The notes beneath the pieces are model-generated. The model did not search any database. It was not told the DNA's origin and saw only the letters and a program-made list of their open reading frames with translations. Made by a program: the position numbers and the translations under genes. Shown in pieces: positions 25,393-34,403 of a stretch of DNA of 64,000 nt (the first letter of the stretch is position 1; each line of letters begins with the position of its first letter). Source of the DNA: Paraconexibacter sp040581415 (lineage in GTDB: Bacteria > Actinomycetota > Thermoleophilia > Solirubrobacterales > Solirubrobacteraceae); contig NZ_CP114014.1 of the NCBI RefSeq assembly GCF_040581415.1, positions 3,906,001 through 3,970,000 of the forward strand, given 5' to 3'.

Positions 25393-26423
25393 GCGCGGAG
25401 CTGGCCGTCGAGGACGCGTGGGTGACGCTCGGCGGCACGCCGGTGCTGCGTGGCCTGTCGCTCGGCGTGGCGAGCGGGACGCGGAGCGCGCTGGTCGGGC
25501 CGAGCGGCGCGGGCAAGACGACGCTGCTGCGAGCCGTCGCCGGACTGACGCGGCTGGACGCCGGCACCGTCCGGCTCGGCGGCCGCGTGATGGACGGCAC
25601 TCCCGCCCACACCCGCGGCGTGGCCGTCGTCTTCCAGGAGCCGCGCCTGCTGCCGCACCTGGACGTCGCCGAGAACGTGGCGCTGCCGCTGCGGGCGTCC
25701 GGGACGTCCAAGCGCGAGCGGCGGCAGCGGGCGGACGAGCTGCTCGGGGAGGTCGGGCTCGGGGCGCTGGCGCGGCGGCCGGTCGCCGGGCTGTCGGGCG
25801 GCGAGCAGCAGCGGGTCGCCCTGGCCCGCGCCCTGTGTGCCGATCCGCAGCTGCTGCTGCTCGACGAGCCCCTTGCGGCACTGGACCCGAACCGCCGCGA
25901 CGAGCTGCGCGCGCTGCTCGTCGCGCTCCAGCAGGAGCGTCGGGTGACGATGCTCGTCGTCACCCACGACCGCGCCGAGGCCGCCGAGCTCGGGGACCGC
26001 GTCGCGCTGCTGATGGACGGCCGCATCGTCCAGGAGGGCGAGCCCCGCGCGCTGTTCGAGCGGCCGGCGAGCGTGGCCGCCGCCCGCTTCCTGGGCATGT
26101 CCAACCTGATCGCAAGCACGGTCCGCGACGGGCGCGCGGTCGTCGGGGGCGTGCCGTTCGACTGCCCGGGACCGGACGGGCCGGCGACGCTCGCCATCCG
26201 TCCGGAGCACGTCCGCCTCGGCGGCGACGGACCGCTGCGGGCCACGGTGCTGGAGGCCGTCTACACCGGCACCGCCGTGCGCGTGCTCCTGTCCGCCGCC
26301 GGCGCGCTCGAGCTGACGGTGACGGTGCCCACCGACGTCGCACCGCGGGCGGGCGAGGTGGTGCGGGTCGACCTCCCGCCGCGATCGCTGTGGCGCATCC
26401 CGGGCGAGGCGGACCCGTCGTGA
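25389..26423 (+). CDS. ABC transporter ATP-binding protein, YnjD-like
   Basis: The 344-residue ATPase has Walker A GPSGAGKTTLL, the Q-loop FQEPRL, signature LSGGEQQRVALARAL, Walker B LLLLDEPLAAL and the H-loop VVTHD. After about residue 235 a TOBE-type beta domain follows, so it is longer than E. coli YnjD and nearer to the iron/thiamine or CUT1-type ATPases. The ATG overlaps the permease stop (ATGA). It energises import by the two upstream permeases. Confidence 0.93.
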   Translation: MSAELAVEDAWVTLGGTPVLRGLSLGVASGTRSALVGPSGAGKTTLLRAVAGLTRLDAGTVRLGGRVMDGTPAHTRGVAVVFQEPRLLPHLDVAENVALPLRASGTSKRERRQRADELLGEVGLGALARRPVAGLSGGEQQRVALARALCADPQLLLLDEPLAALDPNRRDELRALLVALQQERRVTMLVVTHDRAEAAELGDRVALLMDGRIVQEGEPRALFERPASVAAARFLGMSNLIASTVRDGRAVVGGVPFDCPGPDGPATLAIRPEHVRLGGDGPLRATVLEAVYTGTAVRVLLSAAGALELTVTVPTDVAPRAGEVVRVDLPPRSLWRIPGEADPS

Positions 26424-26448
26424 ACCACCGTCGCAGCGGCGCCGCGTC

Positions 26449-27132
26449 GTGACGGATCGCCCCGGTGCGGCTGCCGTGTGGGACCGGCAGGCCGCCCGGT
26501 ATCCGGCGCAGGAGCACCGGCAGGCCCGGGCGCTGGCAGTCGCGGTCCGCCTGGCAGCGACCCGCCCGGGTGATCAGGTGATCGACCTGGCCACCGGCAC
26601 CGGCGCGATGCTCCGCGCCCTCGCCGCGCTGCCGGCGGACCGCCGCCCGGCGGGTGTCGTGGGCGTCGACCGGTCGGCGGGCATGCTCGCGCGCGCGGCC
26701 GCCACAGCGCTGCCGGACGGGTGGACGACCGTGGCGGCCGACGCCCGCGCGGTGCCGCGTCCCGCCGCGGCGGCCGACGTCGTCACCTGCGCCTACCTGC
26801 TGCACCTGCTCACCGCCGACCAGAGCGCCGCCGTCCTGGCCGAGGCGCTGCGGCTGCTGCGACCCGGCGGGCGGCTGATCGTCGTCACCGTCTGGATCGA
26901 CCGCTCGCGGCCGGGCGGCCGGCTGGCCGGCCTGGCCTTCGGCGCCGCGGCACGCGCGGCCCCCGCGACGCTCGGCGGGCTCAGGCCGCACGATCCGTCC
27001 GCGCTGCTGACGGGCGCCGGCTTCGTCCTGCGCCGCCGCGTCCAGGTCCCGCGCCCCGGCTACCCGTCGCTCGTGATCGCCGCCGGCCGTCCCGGCGACG
27101 GGCCCCCTCTGCGAGGGTCCGTGTCACCGTGA
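26449..27132 (+). CDS. SAM-dependent class I methyltransferase
   Basis: The 227-residue protein has motif I VIDLATGTGAMLRAL (about residue 44), the acidic residue after beta2 (VVGVDRSAGMLARA), and motif IV ADVVTCAYLLHLL followed by LRPGGRLIVVTV. It resembles UbiE/MenG-like small-molecule methyltransferases. The GTG start follows the ATPase stop by 25 bases, and its own stop overlaps the next GTG. Its conserved place between the transporter and the flavoprotein suggests it acts on the imported compound or its metabolite; that is inference. Confidence 0.85.
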   Translation: MTDRPGAAAVWDRQAARYPAQEHRQARALAVAVRLAATRPGDQVIDLATGTGAMLRALAALPADRRPAGVVGVDRSAGMLARAAATALPDGWTTVAADARAVPRPAAAADVVTCAYLLHLLTADQSAAVLAEALRLLRPGGRLIVVTVWIDRSRPGGRLAGLAFGAAARAAPATLGGLRPHDPSALLTGAGFVLRRRVQVPRPGYPSLVIAAGRPGDGPPLRGSVSP

Positions 27133-28592
27133 GCCGCGACCGACGCTACGACCTCGTGATCCTCGGCGGCGGGACGGGCGGGCTCGTGAGCGCGTTCGTC
27201 GCGGCCGGGATGGGCGCGCGGGTGGCGCTCGTGGAGCGCGACCGGGCGCCGGGCGGCGACTGCCTGTGGACCGGGTGCGTTCCGTCCAAGAGCCTGCTCG
27301 CGGCGGCGGCCATCGCCCACGACGTCGGCCGCGCCGGGGAGTTCGGCCTGCAGGCGAGCGTCGCCGCGGTCGACCTCGGGGCCGTCATGGCGCAGATCCG
27401 CGAGATCCAGGCGCGGATCGCGCCGCACGACTCGGCGGCGCGCCTCGAGGCCGCCGGCGTGACGGTCGTGCACGCGGCCGGGCGCCTGGAGGCGGGGTCG
27501 GTCCTCGTCGCGGGCGACCGCCGCCTGCGCTACCGCAAGGCGATCGTGGCGACGGGCTCCGCGCCCATGCTGCCCGACGTCCCGGGGCTCGCCGCCGCGG
27601 CGCCGCTGACCACCGACAGCGTGTGGGAGCTCACCGTCCTGCCGGAACGGCTGGTCGTCCTGGGCGGCGGCCCGATCGGCTGCGAGCTGGGGCAGGCGTT
27701 CGCCCGCCTGGGTTCGGACGTGACGATCGTGGAGTCCGCGGACCGCCTGCTGCCGCACGAGGACCCGGCCGCCTCGCGGCTGCTGACGGACGCACTCCGC
27801 GGCGAGGGCCTGACCGTCCGGACCGACGCACGCGCGGCACGGGTCGAGGCGAACACGGACGCGGGCGCCGCAGGTGCCGTCGTCACGCTCGAAGGCGGGG
27901 AGCGGCTGGCCCCCGCGACGCTGCTGGTCGCCACCGGCCGCAGGCCGCGCACCGGCGGGCTCGGCCTCGCTGCGGCCGGCGTGCAGACCGGGGCGAGCGG
28001 CGCGATCGTGGTCGACAGCGCGCTGCGGACGACGGCGCGCCACGTGTTCGCGGTCGGCGACGTGACGGGCGGGCCGGCGTTCACCCATGCCGCCGCGCAC
28101 CAGGCGCGGACCGCCACGGTCAACGCCCTCGTCGGCCTGCGGCGCCGTGCCGACACCGCGCTGATCCCGCGCGTCACGTTCACCGATCCCGAGGTGGCGC
28201 ACGTCGGCCTCACCGCGGCGCAGGCGCGCGAGCGCTGGGGCGAGCGCGCCGTCATCAGCGCCGTCGAGGGCCACGGACAGCTGGACCGCGCGCTGACCGC
28301 ACGGGCGCAGACCGCGGCGGCGACGCTCGTGGCCGACCCGAAGCGCCGGCTGGTCGGGGGGACGATCGTCGGCCCCGCGGCGGGCGAGTCCATCGCGGAG
28401 CTCACGGCGTGGATCACCGCGGGCGAGCGGATCGCGGCCGTCTCCGAGACCGTCCACGCCTACCCGACCTTCACCGAGGCGGCGGCACGCGCCGCGGACG
28501 AGCATCTCCGCGCGCGCTACGCGGCCCCCCGGGTCCGCGCGCTCCTCCGGGTGCTGCTCGCGGGCGCGCGCCTGGTCCCCCGCCGTCGCTGA
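27129..28592 (+). CDS. FAD/NAD(P) disulfide oxidoreductase, MerA/dihydrolipoamide dehydrogenase-like
   Basis: The 487-residue flavoprotein has the FAD motif LVILGGGTGGLVSAFVAAGMG, the redox-active disulfide Cys45-Cys50 in CLWTGC, the NAD(P) motif VVLGGGPIGCELGQAFARLG, the second FAD motif FAVGDVTGGPAFTHAA, and the dimer-interface HAYPTF with its catalytic His. It lacks an N-terminal HMA domain and the C-terminal vicinal Cys pair of true mercuric reductases, so mercury reduction is unlikely. Similar flavoproteins accompany ynj-type clusters. It ends the operon. Confidence 0.9.
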   Translation: MSRDRRYDLVILGGGTGGLVSAFVAAGMGARVALVERDRAPGGDCLWTGCVPSKSLLAAAAIAHDVGRAGEFGLQASVAAVDLGAVMAQIREIQARIAPHDSAARLEAAGVTVVHAAGRLEAGSVLVAGDRRLRYRKAIVATGSAPMLPDVPGLAAAAPLTTDSVWELTVLPERLVVLGGGPIGCELGQAFARLGSDVTIVESADRLLPHEDPAASRLLTDALRGEGLTVRTDARAARVEANTDAGAAGAVVTLEGGERLAPATLLVATGRRPRTGGLGLAAAGVQTGASGAIVVDSALRTTARHVFAVGDVTGGPAFTHAAAHQARTATVNALVGLRRRADTALIPRVTFTDPEVAHVGLTAAQARERWGERAVISAVEGHGQLDRALTARAQTAAATLVADPKRRLVGGTIVGPAAGESIAELTAWITAGERIAAVSETVHAYPTFTEAAARAADEHLRARYAAPRVRALLRVLLAGARLVPRRR

Positions 28593-28597
28593 CCTGC

Positions 28598-28614
28598 GCC
28601 GGAACCGGTCCGGC
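28598..28614. terminator. Short hairpin between convergent genes
   Basis: GCCGGA (28598-28603) and TCCGGC (28609-28614) are perfect six-base arms with a five-base loop. They lie between the converging flavoprotein and CDP-alcohol phosphatidyltransferase genes and could serve as a bidirectional terminator. Confidence 0.4.
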
Positions 28615-28618
28615 CCGG

Positions 28619-29215
28619 TCAGCGGAGCAGCGCCACCGCCATCCGCACCCGCTGGCCGACCGTCAGCATGACCATCGCCGCGAAGACCCACATCACGGTC
28701 GCCGCGCTGCCCGGCAGCAGGCAGAGGACGACGTAGGCGAGGATCGTCTCGGTCCCCTCGGTCAGCCCCGCGGTGAACCGGAGCGACCGCTCGTCGCCGA
28801 GGTCGAGGCCGCGCTTCTCGATCAGCGAGGCGAAGCTCAGCAGCGCCACGTTGTTCAGCAGATAGGCCGCGAGCAGCACCGTCGCCGCCACACGCGCGTC
28901 CGGCTCGGCGATGCCCACGGCGACCACGAAGCCGCCGTAGACCACGAAGTCCGCGAGGAAGTCGAGCATGCCGCCCAGGTCGGAGGGCGTCCCCTGCCGG
29001 GCGATCGCGCCGTCAAGCCCGTCGAGCGCCCGGTTCAGCAGCCACAGCACGAGCGCCGCCCACCACAGCTCGAGCGCCGCCGCCACGCAGGCGCCGACCC
29101 CGACGAGCAACCCCGTCACGGTGACCAGGCCCGGCCCGACGCCGGCCGCGGCCGCCCGCGCGGCCACGCGGTCCAGCGGCCCGCTCACCATCCGCCGCGT
29201 CCTGGCGTCGAGCAT
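28619..29215 (-). CDS. CDP-alcohol phosphatidyltransferase (YnjF/PgsA-like)
   Basis: The 198-residue integral-membrane enzyme, from ATG 29215, has the family motif DGLDGAIAR (65-73), then Gly81, Asp85 and Asp89 in GGMLDFLAD, which bind the metal and CDP group. About five or six hydrophobic segments are present. It should transfer a phosphatidyl group from a CDP-lipid to an alcohol. Enteric ynj clusters also end with such a gene (ynjF), so its convergent position here is notable. Confidence 0.9.
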   Translation of the reverse strand: MLDARTRRMVSGPLDRVAARAAAAGVGPGLVTVTGLLVGVGACVAAALELWWAALVLWLLNRALDGLDGAIARQGTPSDLGGMLDFLADFVVYGGFVVAVGIAEPDARVAATVLLAAYLLNNVALLSFASLIEKRGLDLGDERSLRFTAGLTEGTETILAYVVLCLLPGSAATVMWVFAAMVMLTVGQRVRMAVALLR

Positions 29216-29324
29216 CCGGCGCGTCAGGCCTGGCCGGGAGGGCGCACGCGCGGCATCGTACCCCGGGCGACCGGGCCCTGGCCCGGGCCGCAACCTTCGC
29301 GGGCCCGGCGGGGTTGCGTCTTCG

Positions 29325-31622
29325 ATGCCCGTCCCCCGCCTGCTGCGCCCGTTGTCCGCCGCCGTCGTCGTCCTCGCCACGGGCGCCGTCGGCACCCAGA
29401 GCGCGTCGGCGGCCTGCCCGGGCGCGCTGCCCGCCGGCACCTGCGCCTACACGGCCTCGAGCCAGATCGGCGAGCGGACCGGAGGCGTGCTGCGCTTCCC
29501 GCAGGCGGTCAGCGTCGCCGCCGACGGCGCGGTCTACGTCGCCGACCAGAAGACGCACGCCATCACCGTCTTCAACCCGGACGGCAGCTTCCGCCGCGAC
29601 TACGGCTTCGCAGGCTCGAAGCCCGGGCAGCTGACGTCGGTCGGCGGCGTCGCGGTCGCGGGCGACGGCAGCGTGTTCGTGACGACCGGCGCCAATCGCG
29701 TGGATCGCTTCGCGCCCGACGGCAGCCTGATGCTCTCCTGGGGCAAGACCGGGCAGGAGGTCGGGCAGTTCGTCTTCGGGTCCGGCGGCGGCAACGACTC
29801 GCCGGCCGGCGGCGGGGTCGCCGTGACCGGGGACACGGTCTACGTCGCCGACTCCCGCAACGACCGGATCCAGCGCTTCGCCCTCGACGGGTCCGGCGGC
29901 AGCGTCATGGTCCCCCCGGGCATCCTGCAGACGCCCATGGGCGTCGCGGTGCGCAAGACACGGGTCTTCGTCGCCGACGACGAGAACCACCGCATCGCCG
30001 TCTTCGACACCGGCGGGCGGTCGCTCGGGTTCATCGGTGAGGGCGAGGGCTCCACCGGCGGCCAGCTGAAGAACCCGTACGACGTCGCCCTCGACGCGCA
30101 GGGCCGGGTCTTCGTCGCGGACGACCTGAACCACCGCATCGTCCGCTACGGCCCGCTGCCCGACTACAGCTACAAGGCCCGCTGGGGCGCGTACGGCACG
30201 GCGCCCGGGCGGCAGGCGTTCCCGCGCGGCATCGCGACGGACGCCGCAGGACTGATCTACGTCACGAACACGGGCAACGACCGCATCGACGTCTACGACA
30301 ACAGCGGGCGGCTGCTGCGGTCGATGGGCCGCTCGGGCCGGGCCAGCGGCCAGTGGGACACGCCGACAGGCGTCGCGGTCGACCCGAGCGGCGTGCGCGC
30401 GGTCGCCGACAGCGTCAACGGGCGCGTCCAGTTCCTCGGTCCCGACGGCGCGATCGTGTCGATCATCGGATCCCCCAACCCGGGGCCGACGATCCTCGGC
30501 GACCCCGTCGCGACGGCGTTCGACGGCAACGGCAACGCCTACGTCCTGGACCAGCGCGGCGGCAAGATCGTCGTCTTCTCCCGCCAGAACGGGCGACCGT
30601 TCCGGACGATCGGGTCGGAGGGAACCGGCAAGGGCAAGCTGCTGAACCCGTCCGCGATCGCGATCTCCCCCGGCGGGACGATCTACGTCGCCGACACCGG
30701 CAACCAGCGCATCTCGCGCTTCACGAGCACGGGCACCGCCCTCAGCGACTTCCCGTCCGCGACGCAGGGCAAGAGCCCGCGCGGCCTGGCGATCACGCCC
30801 GACGGATCGCGGATCTACGTGGCGACGGCGTCGGACAACCGCATCCGCGCCTACGACCAGCAGGGTCGCCTCCAGGTCGAGTTCGGCGGGATCGGCAACA
30901 AGATCGGCAAGCTCGTCTCCCCCGCGCAGATCTCGCTCGACCCGGCCGGCAACGTCTGGGTGGCCGATCGCGGCAACAGCCGCGTGCAGAAGTTCGGCCG
31001 CGACGGCGAGCGCCTCGCGGCCTTCGGCGCCCGCGGCACCGGGCCCGGCGAGTTCCTGCGGCCCGAGAGCGTCGCGGTCGACTGCCGCGGCACGGTCACC
31101 GTCAGCGACACCGACAACAACCGGGTGCAGCAGTTCACGCTCGCCGAGCCGCCGTCGGGGACGTGCGACACCGCGCTGCCGCCGTTCGCGGTGCCGCCGA
31201 CGCCGAAGTACCCCGTCCTCCCGGCGCCGGACGGCCCGGTCATGAAGATCAAGGTGCTGCGGCGGTCGAGCCTGCTCGGCACCCGCAACCTGCCGCTGCG
31301 CGTGCGCTGCGACACCGCCTGCACGGTCACGGCGAGCGCGACCGTCACCCCCCACGCGGCCCCGATCCGGCCGAAGAAGCCGAAGAAGGGCAAGCGGCCG
31401 CCGACCCCCAAGCGCGTCTTCGTCACGCTGAAGTCCGCGCCGAAGACGATCACCGCGGCGGGGACGGCGCAGCTGCGGCTGGCACTCGGCGCGGCCGATG
31501 CCGCCAAGCTGCGCAAGGCGCTCGGCCCGTATCGCGCGATCGACGCCGAGGTGCAGCTGACGGCCTCGGGGGACGCGGGCGACCCGACCTCCCAGGTGCT
31601 GAAGCTCAGGCTGACGCGGTAA
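29325..31622 (+). CDS. Secreted NHL-repeat beta-propeller protein
   Basis: The 765-residue protein has a signal peptide (about 1-29, ..GTQSASAAC). Residues 40-620 contain many NHL repeats of about 45-50 residues with the pattern (Y/V)VAD..NxRI..F..DG..., then G..G.F..P.GVAVD; examples are VYVADSRNDRIQRFALDG and IYVADTGNQRISRF. They should form one or two six-bladed propellers. After a Pro-rich linker, a C-terminal Lys-rich beta domain with CDTAC follows; similar tails occur in other exported proteins of this window. Such proteins bind ligands or wall polymers. The start is set by the signal peptide. Confidence 0.87.
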   Translation: MPVPRLLRPLSAAVVVLATGAVGTQSASAACPGALPAGTCAYTASSQIGERTGGVLRFPQAVSVAADGAVYVADQKTHAITVFNPDGSFRRDYGFAGSKPGQLTSVGGVAVAGDGSVFVTTGANRVDRFAPDGSLMLSWGKTGQEVGQFVFGSGGGNDSPAGGGVAVTGDTVYVADSRNDRIQRFALDGSGGSVMVPPGILQTPMGVAVRKTRVFVADDENHRIAVFDTGGRSLGFIGEGEGSTGGQLKNPYDVALDAQGRVFVADDLNHRIVRYGPLPDYSYKARWGAYGTAPGRQAFPRGIATDAAGLIYVTNTGNDRIDVYDNSGRLLRSMGRSGRASGQWDTPTGVAVDPSGVRAVADSVNGRVQFLGPDGAIVSIIGSPNPGPTILGDPVATAFDGNGNAYVLDQRGGKIVVFSRQNGRPFRTIGSEGTGKGKLLNPSAIAISPGGTIYVADTGNQRISRFTSTGTALSDFPSATQGKSPRGLAITPDGSRIYVATASDNRIRAYDQQGRLQVEFGGIGNKIGKLVSPAQISLDPAGNVWVADRGNSRVQKFGRDGERLAAFGARGTGPGEFLRPESVAVDCRGTVTVSDTDNNRVQQFTLAEPPSGTCDTALPPFAVPPTPKYPVLPAPDGPVMKIKVLRRSSLLGTRNLPLRVRCDTACTVTASATVTPHAAPIRPKKPKKGKRPPTPKRVFVTLKSAPKTITAAGTAQLRLALGAADAAKLRKALGPYRAIDAEVQLTASGDAGDPTSQVLKLRLTR

Positions 31623-31625
31623 TCG

Positions 31626-32072
31626 CTACCGCGACAGGCCGTCGATCCGGAAGCCGTCCGGCGTCCGGACGAAGGCCACCTGCCGGCCGATCGGCTTGCC
31701 GTCCGGGCCGTTCGTGTTCGTCCCGTCGACGACCACGCGGTCCGGCAGGTCGAGGCCCAGGCGCGGGTAGACCCCGCCCAGACCCGCGACGTCGAAGCCG
31801 AAGCTGCGCGCGTACTGCTCGCACGTGGTGCCCGGGACGACGCCCATGACCGCGCGGCGGCCGTTCTCCGTCAGCAGGTCGCACGCCGCCTCGCCGTCAC
31901 GGTCCCCCGCTGCCGTGACGAAGTCGCGCAGGACGTTGCGCACCTGGTCGGGATCGCGCTCGGTGGACTGGCTGGCGAAGGCGATGACGGCGACCACCGC
32001 CGCGAGGCCGAGGCAGGCCGCGGCGGCCTTCCACCAGAAGCGGTCGATGAGGGTGCAGGCACGGTCGATCAT
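31626..32072 (-). CDS. Small membrane-anchored extracytoplasmic protein (DUF4878/Mce-associated-like shape)
   Basis: The 148-residue product has one N-terminal transmembrane helix (about 15-35) and an exterior domain with the pattern VRNVLRDFVTAAGDRDGEAACDLLTENGRRAV. That is the typical helix of NTF2-like, DUF4878 or Mce-associated lumazine proteins. Two cysteines (CDLLT and CEQYA) could pair. Function is unknown. It ends four bases from the NHL protein stop in convergent orientation and diverges from the acyltransferase gene. Confidence 0.65.
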   Translation of the reverse strand: MIDRACTLIDRFWWKAAAACLGLAAVVAVIAFASQSTERDPDQVRNVLRDFVTAAGDRDGEAACDLLTENGRRAVMGVVPGTTCEQYARSFGFDVAGLGGVYPRLGLDLPDRVVVDGTNTNGPDGKPIGRQVAFVRTPDGFRIDGLSR

Positions 32073-32149
32073 GCCCCTCGCAGGCTACCCGCGGGTCGCC
32101 CGGATCGCCGCACCGCCCCCGCCGCCAGCGGCGCGACGCGCCGGCGGAC

Positions 32150-32155
32150 TACGAT
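32150..32155 (+). promoter_or_regulatory. Putative -10 element of the acyltransferase gene
   Basis: TACGAT ends nine bases before the GTG start at 32165. No ribosome-binding site intervenes, suggesting a leaderless or nearly leaderless transcript. Confidence 0.35.
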
Positions 32156-32164
32156 CCGCCGATC

Positions 32165-33361
32165 GTGAGCGACGTCGCTGACCGCATCGATCGGGGCCAC
32201 CCGGCCGGGTACTTCGTCCTCGGCGACGCGCTGCGCGGCATCGCGTGCGCGGTCGTCGTGATCTACCACGCGACCCTCCTGCCGGCAGTGCGGTTCGACT
32301 CGAACCAGTTCGTGCACGACTTCGCGTTCGTCGTGCTGCGGCTGGGCTCGCCGACGGTCTACGTGTTCTTCGCCCTGTCCGGCTACCTGGTCGGCGGACC
32401 GTGGGTGCGCTCGTGGCTCGGCGACCGACCACCGCCGAAGGTCCCCAAGTACCTGGTCCGCCGCGCCCGCCGGATCCTGCCGGCGTTCTGGCTGATCCTC
32501 GCCTTCCGCCTGCTGGACAAGGGCGCCGGCGAGTACGGGCTCAGCGACGCGCAGGCGCTCGGCAGCTTCCTCGGCATCCAGACGTTCTACGGGGCCGACC
32601 ACCAGGCGCTCATGTCGCAGGGCTGGACGGTCAACGTCGAGCTGTTCTTCTACCTCGTCGTCCCCGTGCTGTTCCTGACCGCCGCGCAGCTGCCCGGCCT
32701 GGCCACGGCCGAGCGGGAGACGCGGCGCCGCGCGCTGATCGGCTTCCTCGCCGCATGGTCGGTCGCGGGCATCGCGCTACGCACCCAGACCGAGCCGGAC
32801 GGGCCGGTCGGCCACAGCGTCCTCGCGCTCGGCTGGGCGTTCGCGCCGGGCATGGTCGCCGCGGCCTACGAGACCGAGCTGAAGGCGCTCCTGCCCACGC
32901 GGCAGGCGCTCGGCCGAGCGTGCGGCCTCGGCCTGATCGCCGCCGCCCTCGCCGCCGAGGCCCTGGTCGTCGCCTTCCAGATCGACGACGGCAAGCTGAG
33001 CTCCGAGCTCGCGCACCTCATGTGCGGCGCCGGGTTCGTCGGCGGCGCGCTCATCTACGAGTGGTCCGGGGTGCGGATCCCACGGGCGCTGGACAACCCC
33101 GTCGTCCACGCGATGGGCCGCTGGTCCTACGGCGTCTACCTGCTGCACCTGACCGTCGGCCAGAAGCTGCTGCAGTACGGGCCGGACGACCTGGGCCCGC
33201 TGAAGCTGCTCGCGTACCTGAACATCGGGATGCTGTTCGGCACGGCGCTGATCGCCGCGGCGATGTGGCGCTACTGGGAGGAGCCGTGGCTGGACGGCTT
33301 CCTGCCCTGGCGACGGCCCGCGCCGAAGGACGAGGCCCAGCCCGCCGTCGTCACCCGATGA
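32165..33361 (+). CDS. Acyltransferase 3 (OafA/YrhL-type) membrane protein
   Basis: The 398-residue membrane protein has about ten transmembrane helices and the family start GDALRGIACAVVVIYHATLL (catalytic-type His37), plus RRARRILPAFWL and MGRWSYGVYLLHL near the C-terminus. Such enzymes O-acylate polysaccharides, lipids or glycans at the membrane. The GTG start has no ribosome-binding site but a TACGAT box. The following glycosyltransferase overlaps its stop (ATGA), which suggests a two-gene glycan-decoration operon. Confidence 0.93.
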   Translation: MSDVADRIDRGHPAGYFVLGDALRGIACAVVVIYHATLLPAVRFDSNQFVHDFAFVVLRLGSPTVYVFFALSGYLVGGPWVRSWLGDRPPPKVPKYLVRRARRILPAFWLILAFRLLDKGAGEYGLSDAQALGSFLGIQTFYGADHQALMSQGWTVNVELFFYLVVPVLFLTAAQLPGLATAERETRRRALIGFLAAWSVAGIALRTQTEPDGPVGHSVLALGWAFAPGMVAAAYETELKALLPTRQALGRACGLGLIAAALAAEALVVAFQIDDGKLSSELAHLMCGAGFVGGALIYEWSGVRIPRALDNPVVHAMGRWSYGVYLLHLTVGQKLLQYGPDDLGPLKLLAYLNIGMLFGTALIAAAMWRYWEEPWLDGFLPWRRPAPKDEAQPAVVTR

Positions 33362-34335
33362 CGGCGCCGGGGCCGCTGCTGTCCGTCTGCGTCCCCTCCC
33401 ACGAGCGGCCGCTGCGCCTGCGCTGGCTACTGAACGCGCTCGCGGACCAGACCCTCGCCCGCGACCAGTGGGAGCTCGTGGTCTGCGACGACTCGCGTTC
33501 GCCCGCGGTTGCCGCGTTGCTCGACGAGCACCCGCTGCTGCGCGACGGGACCCTGCGCGTGCAGCGGCTGCCGCCCGGGAGCGGCGGCTCGGCCGCACGC
33601 CAGCGCAACGTCGCCTGGCGGGCCGCCCGTGGGCCCGTCGTCCTCTTCACGGACGACGACTGCCGCCCGCCCCGCGGCTGGCTCGCCGCCGCGCTCGCCG
33701 CCGCCGACCGTCACCCCGGCGCGATCGTCCAGGGCGCGACCCGGCCCGATCCGGACGAGGTGCACCTGATGGCCGCGCCGCACGCCCGGACGCAGAACAT
33801 CGACCCGCCGGTGCCGTGGGCGCAGACCTGCAACGTCCTCTACCCGCGCGCGGTCCTGGAGGCCGCCGGGGGCTTCGAGGAGCACATGGACGCCGGCGAG
33901 GACACCGAGCTCGCGCTGCGCGCACGAGCGGGCGGCGTCCCCTACGTCGGCGACGCGGACGTCCTGACGCACCACGCGGTCGAGGCGGGGTCGCTGCGCG
34001 GCAAGCTGCGGACGATCCCGCGCTGGCGCGGCCTCGCGCTCGTGGTCCGGCGCCACCCGGAGGTCCGCGAGCACCTGAAGCTCGGCGTCTTCTGGCGCGC
34101 GTCGCACCCGCTGCTGCCGGTCGCGGCGCTCGGGCTGGCCGGTGCGCGCCGGACCCGCGGGCTGAGCCTGCTCGCGGCGCTCCCCTACGTCGCGGCGGCA
34201 CGCGGCTCGTACGGCAGCAGCGTCCGTGGCCAGGTCCGCGGGCTGGCCGAGGTCCCGGGCCGCGCGGCGGTCGACGCGGCCGAGATCGTCGCGCTCGCCC
34301 GCGGCAGCGTGCAGCAGCGCACGCTCATCCTCTGA
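33358..34335 (+). CDS. Family 2 glycosyltransferase
   Basis: The 325-residue GT-A enzyme has the N-terminal Rossmann-like LLSVCVPSHERPLRLRWLLNAL and VCDDSRS, the metal-binding DDD at 99-101 in LFTDDDCRPPRGW, and an acceptor-site region GGFEEHMDAGEDTELALRARAGG. A C-terminal hydrophobic patch may associate with the membrane. The ATG overlaps the acyltransferase stop (ATGA). The sugar donor and acceptor cannot be told. Confidence 0.92.
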   Translation: MTAPGPLLSVCVPSHERPLRLRWLLNALADQTLARDQWELVVCDDSRSPAVAALLDEHPLLRDGTLRVQRLPPGSGGSAARQRNVAWRAARGPVVLFTDDDCRPPRGWLAAALAAADRHPGAIVQGATRPDPDEVHLMAAPHARTQNIDPPVPWAQTCNVLYPRAVLEAAGGFEEHMDAGEDTELALRARAGGVPYVGDADVLTHHAVEAGSLRGKLRTIPRWRGLALVVRRHPEVREHLKLGVFWRASHPLLPVAALGLAGARRTRGLSLLAALPYVAAARGSYGSSVRGQVRGLAEVPGRAAVDAAEIVALARGSVQQRTLIL

Positions 34336-34354
34336 CGCGTCGGACCACGCAGGA

Positions 34355-34368
34355 CCGCCGGTCGGTTG
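34355..34368. promoter_or_regulatory. Operator-like element over the ligase-gene promoter
   Basis: CCGCCGGTCGGTTG matches the perfect dyad CAACCG-GT-CGGTTG upstream of the permease gene (36515-36528) at 12 of 14 positions. It overlaps the -35 box. The adjacent GntR regulator is the obvious candidate ligand. Confidence 0.55.
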
Positions 34369-34395
34369 CCATCAAAGGTCGGGCAGGGATACCTT
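34366..34395 (+). promoter_or_regulatory. Promoter of the glutamine-synthetase-like gene (leaderless)
   Basis: TTGCCA and TACCTT are separated by 18 bases, and the ATG begins eight bases after the -10 box. No ribosome-binding site is present, so a leaderless mRNA is likely. The same geometry is used at 36526-36555. Confidence 0.6.
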
Positions 34396-34403
34396 CACAG
34401 TCC

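Noticed and set aside
27129..28592. Mercuric reductase (merA)
   Set aside because: The CxxxxC flavoprotein core is present, but the HMA domain and C-terminal Cys pair are absent and no other mer gene is near.
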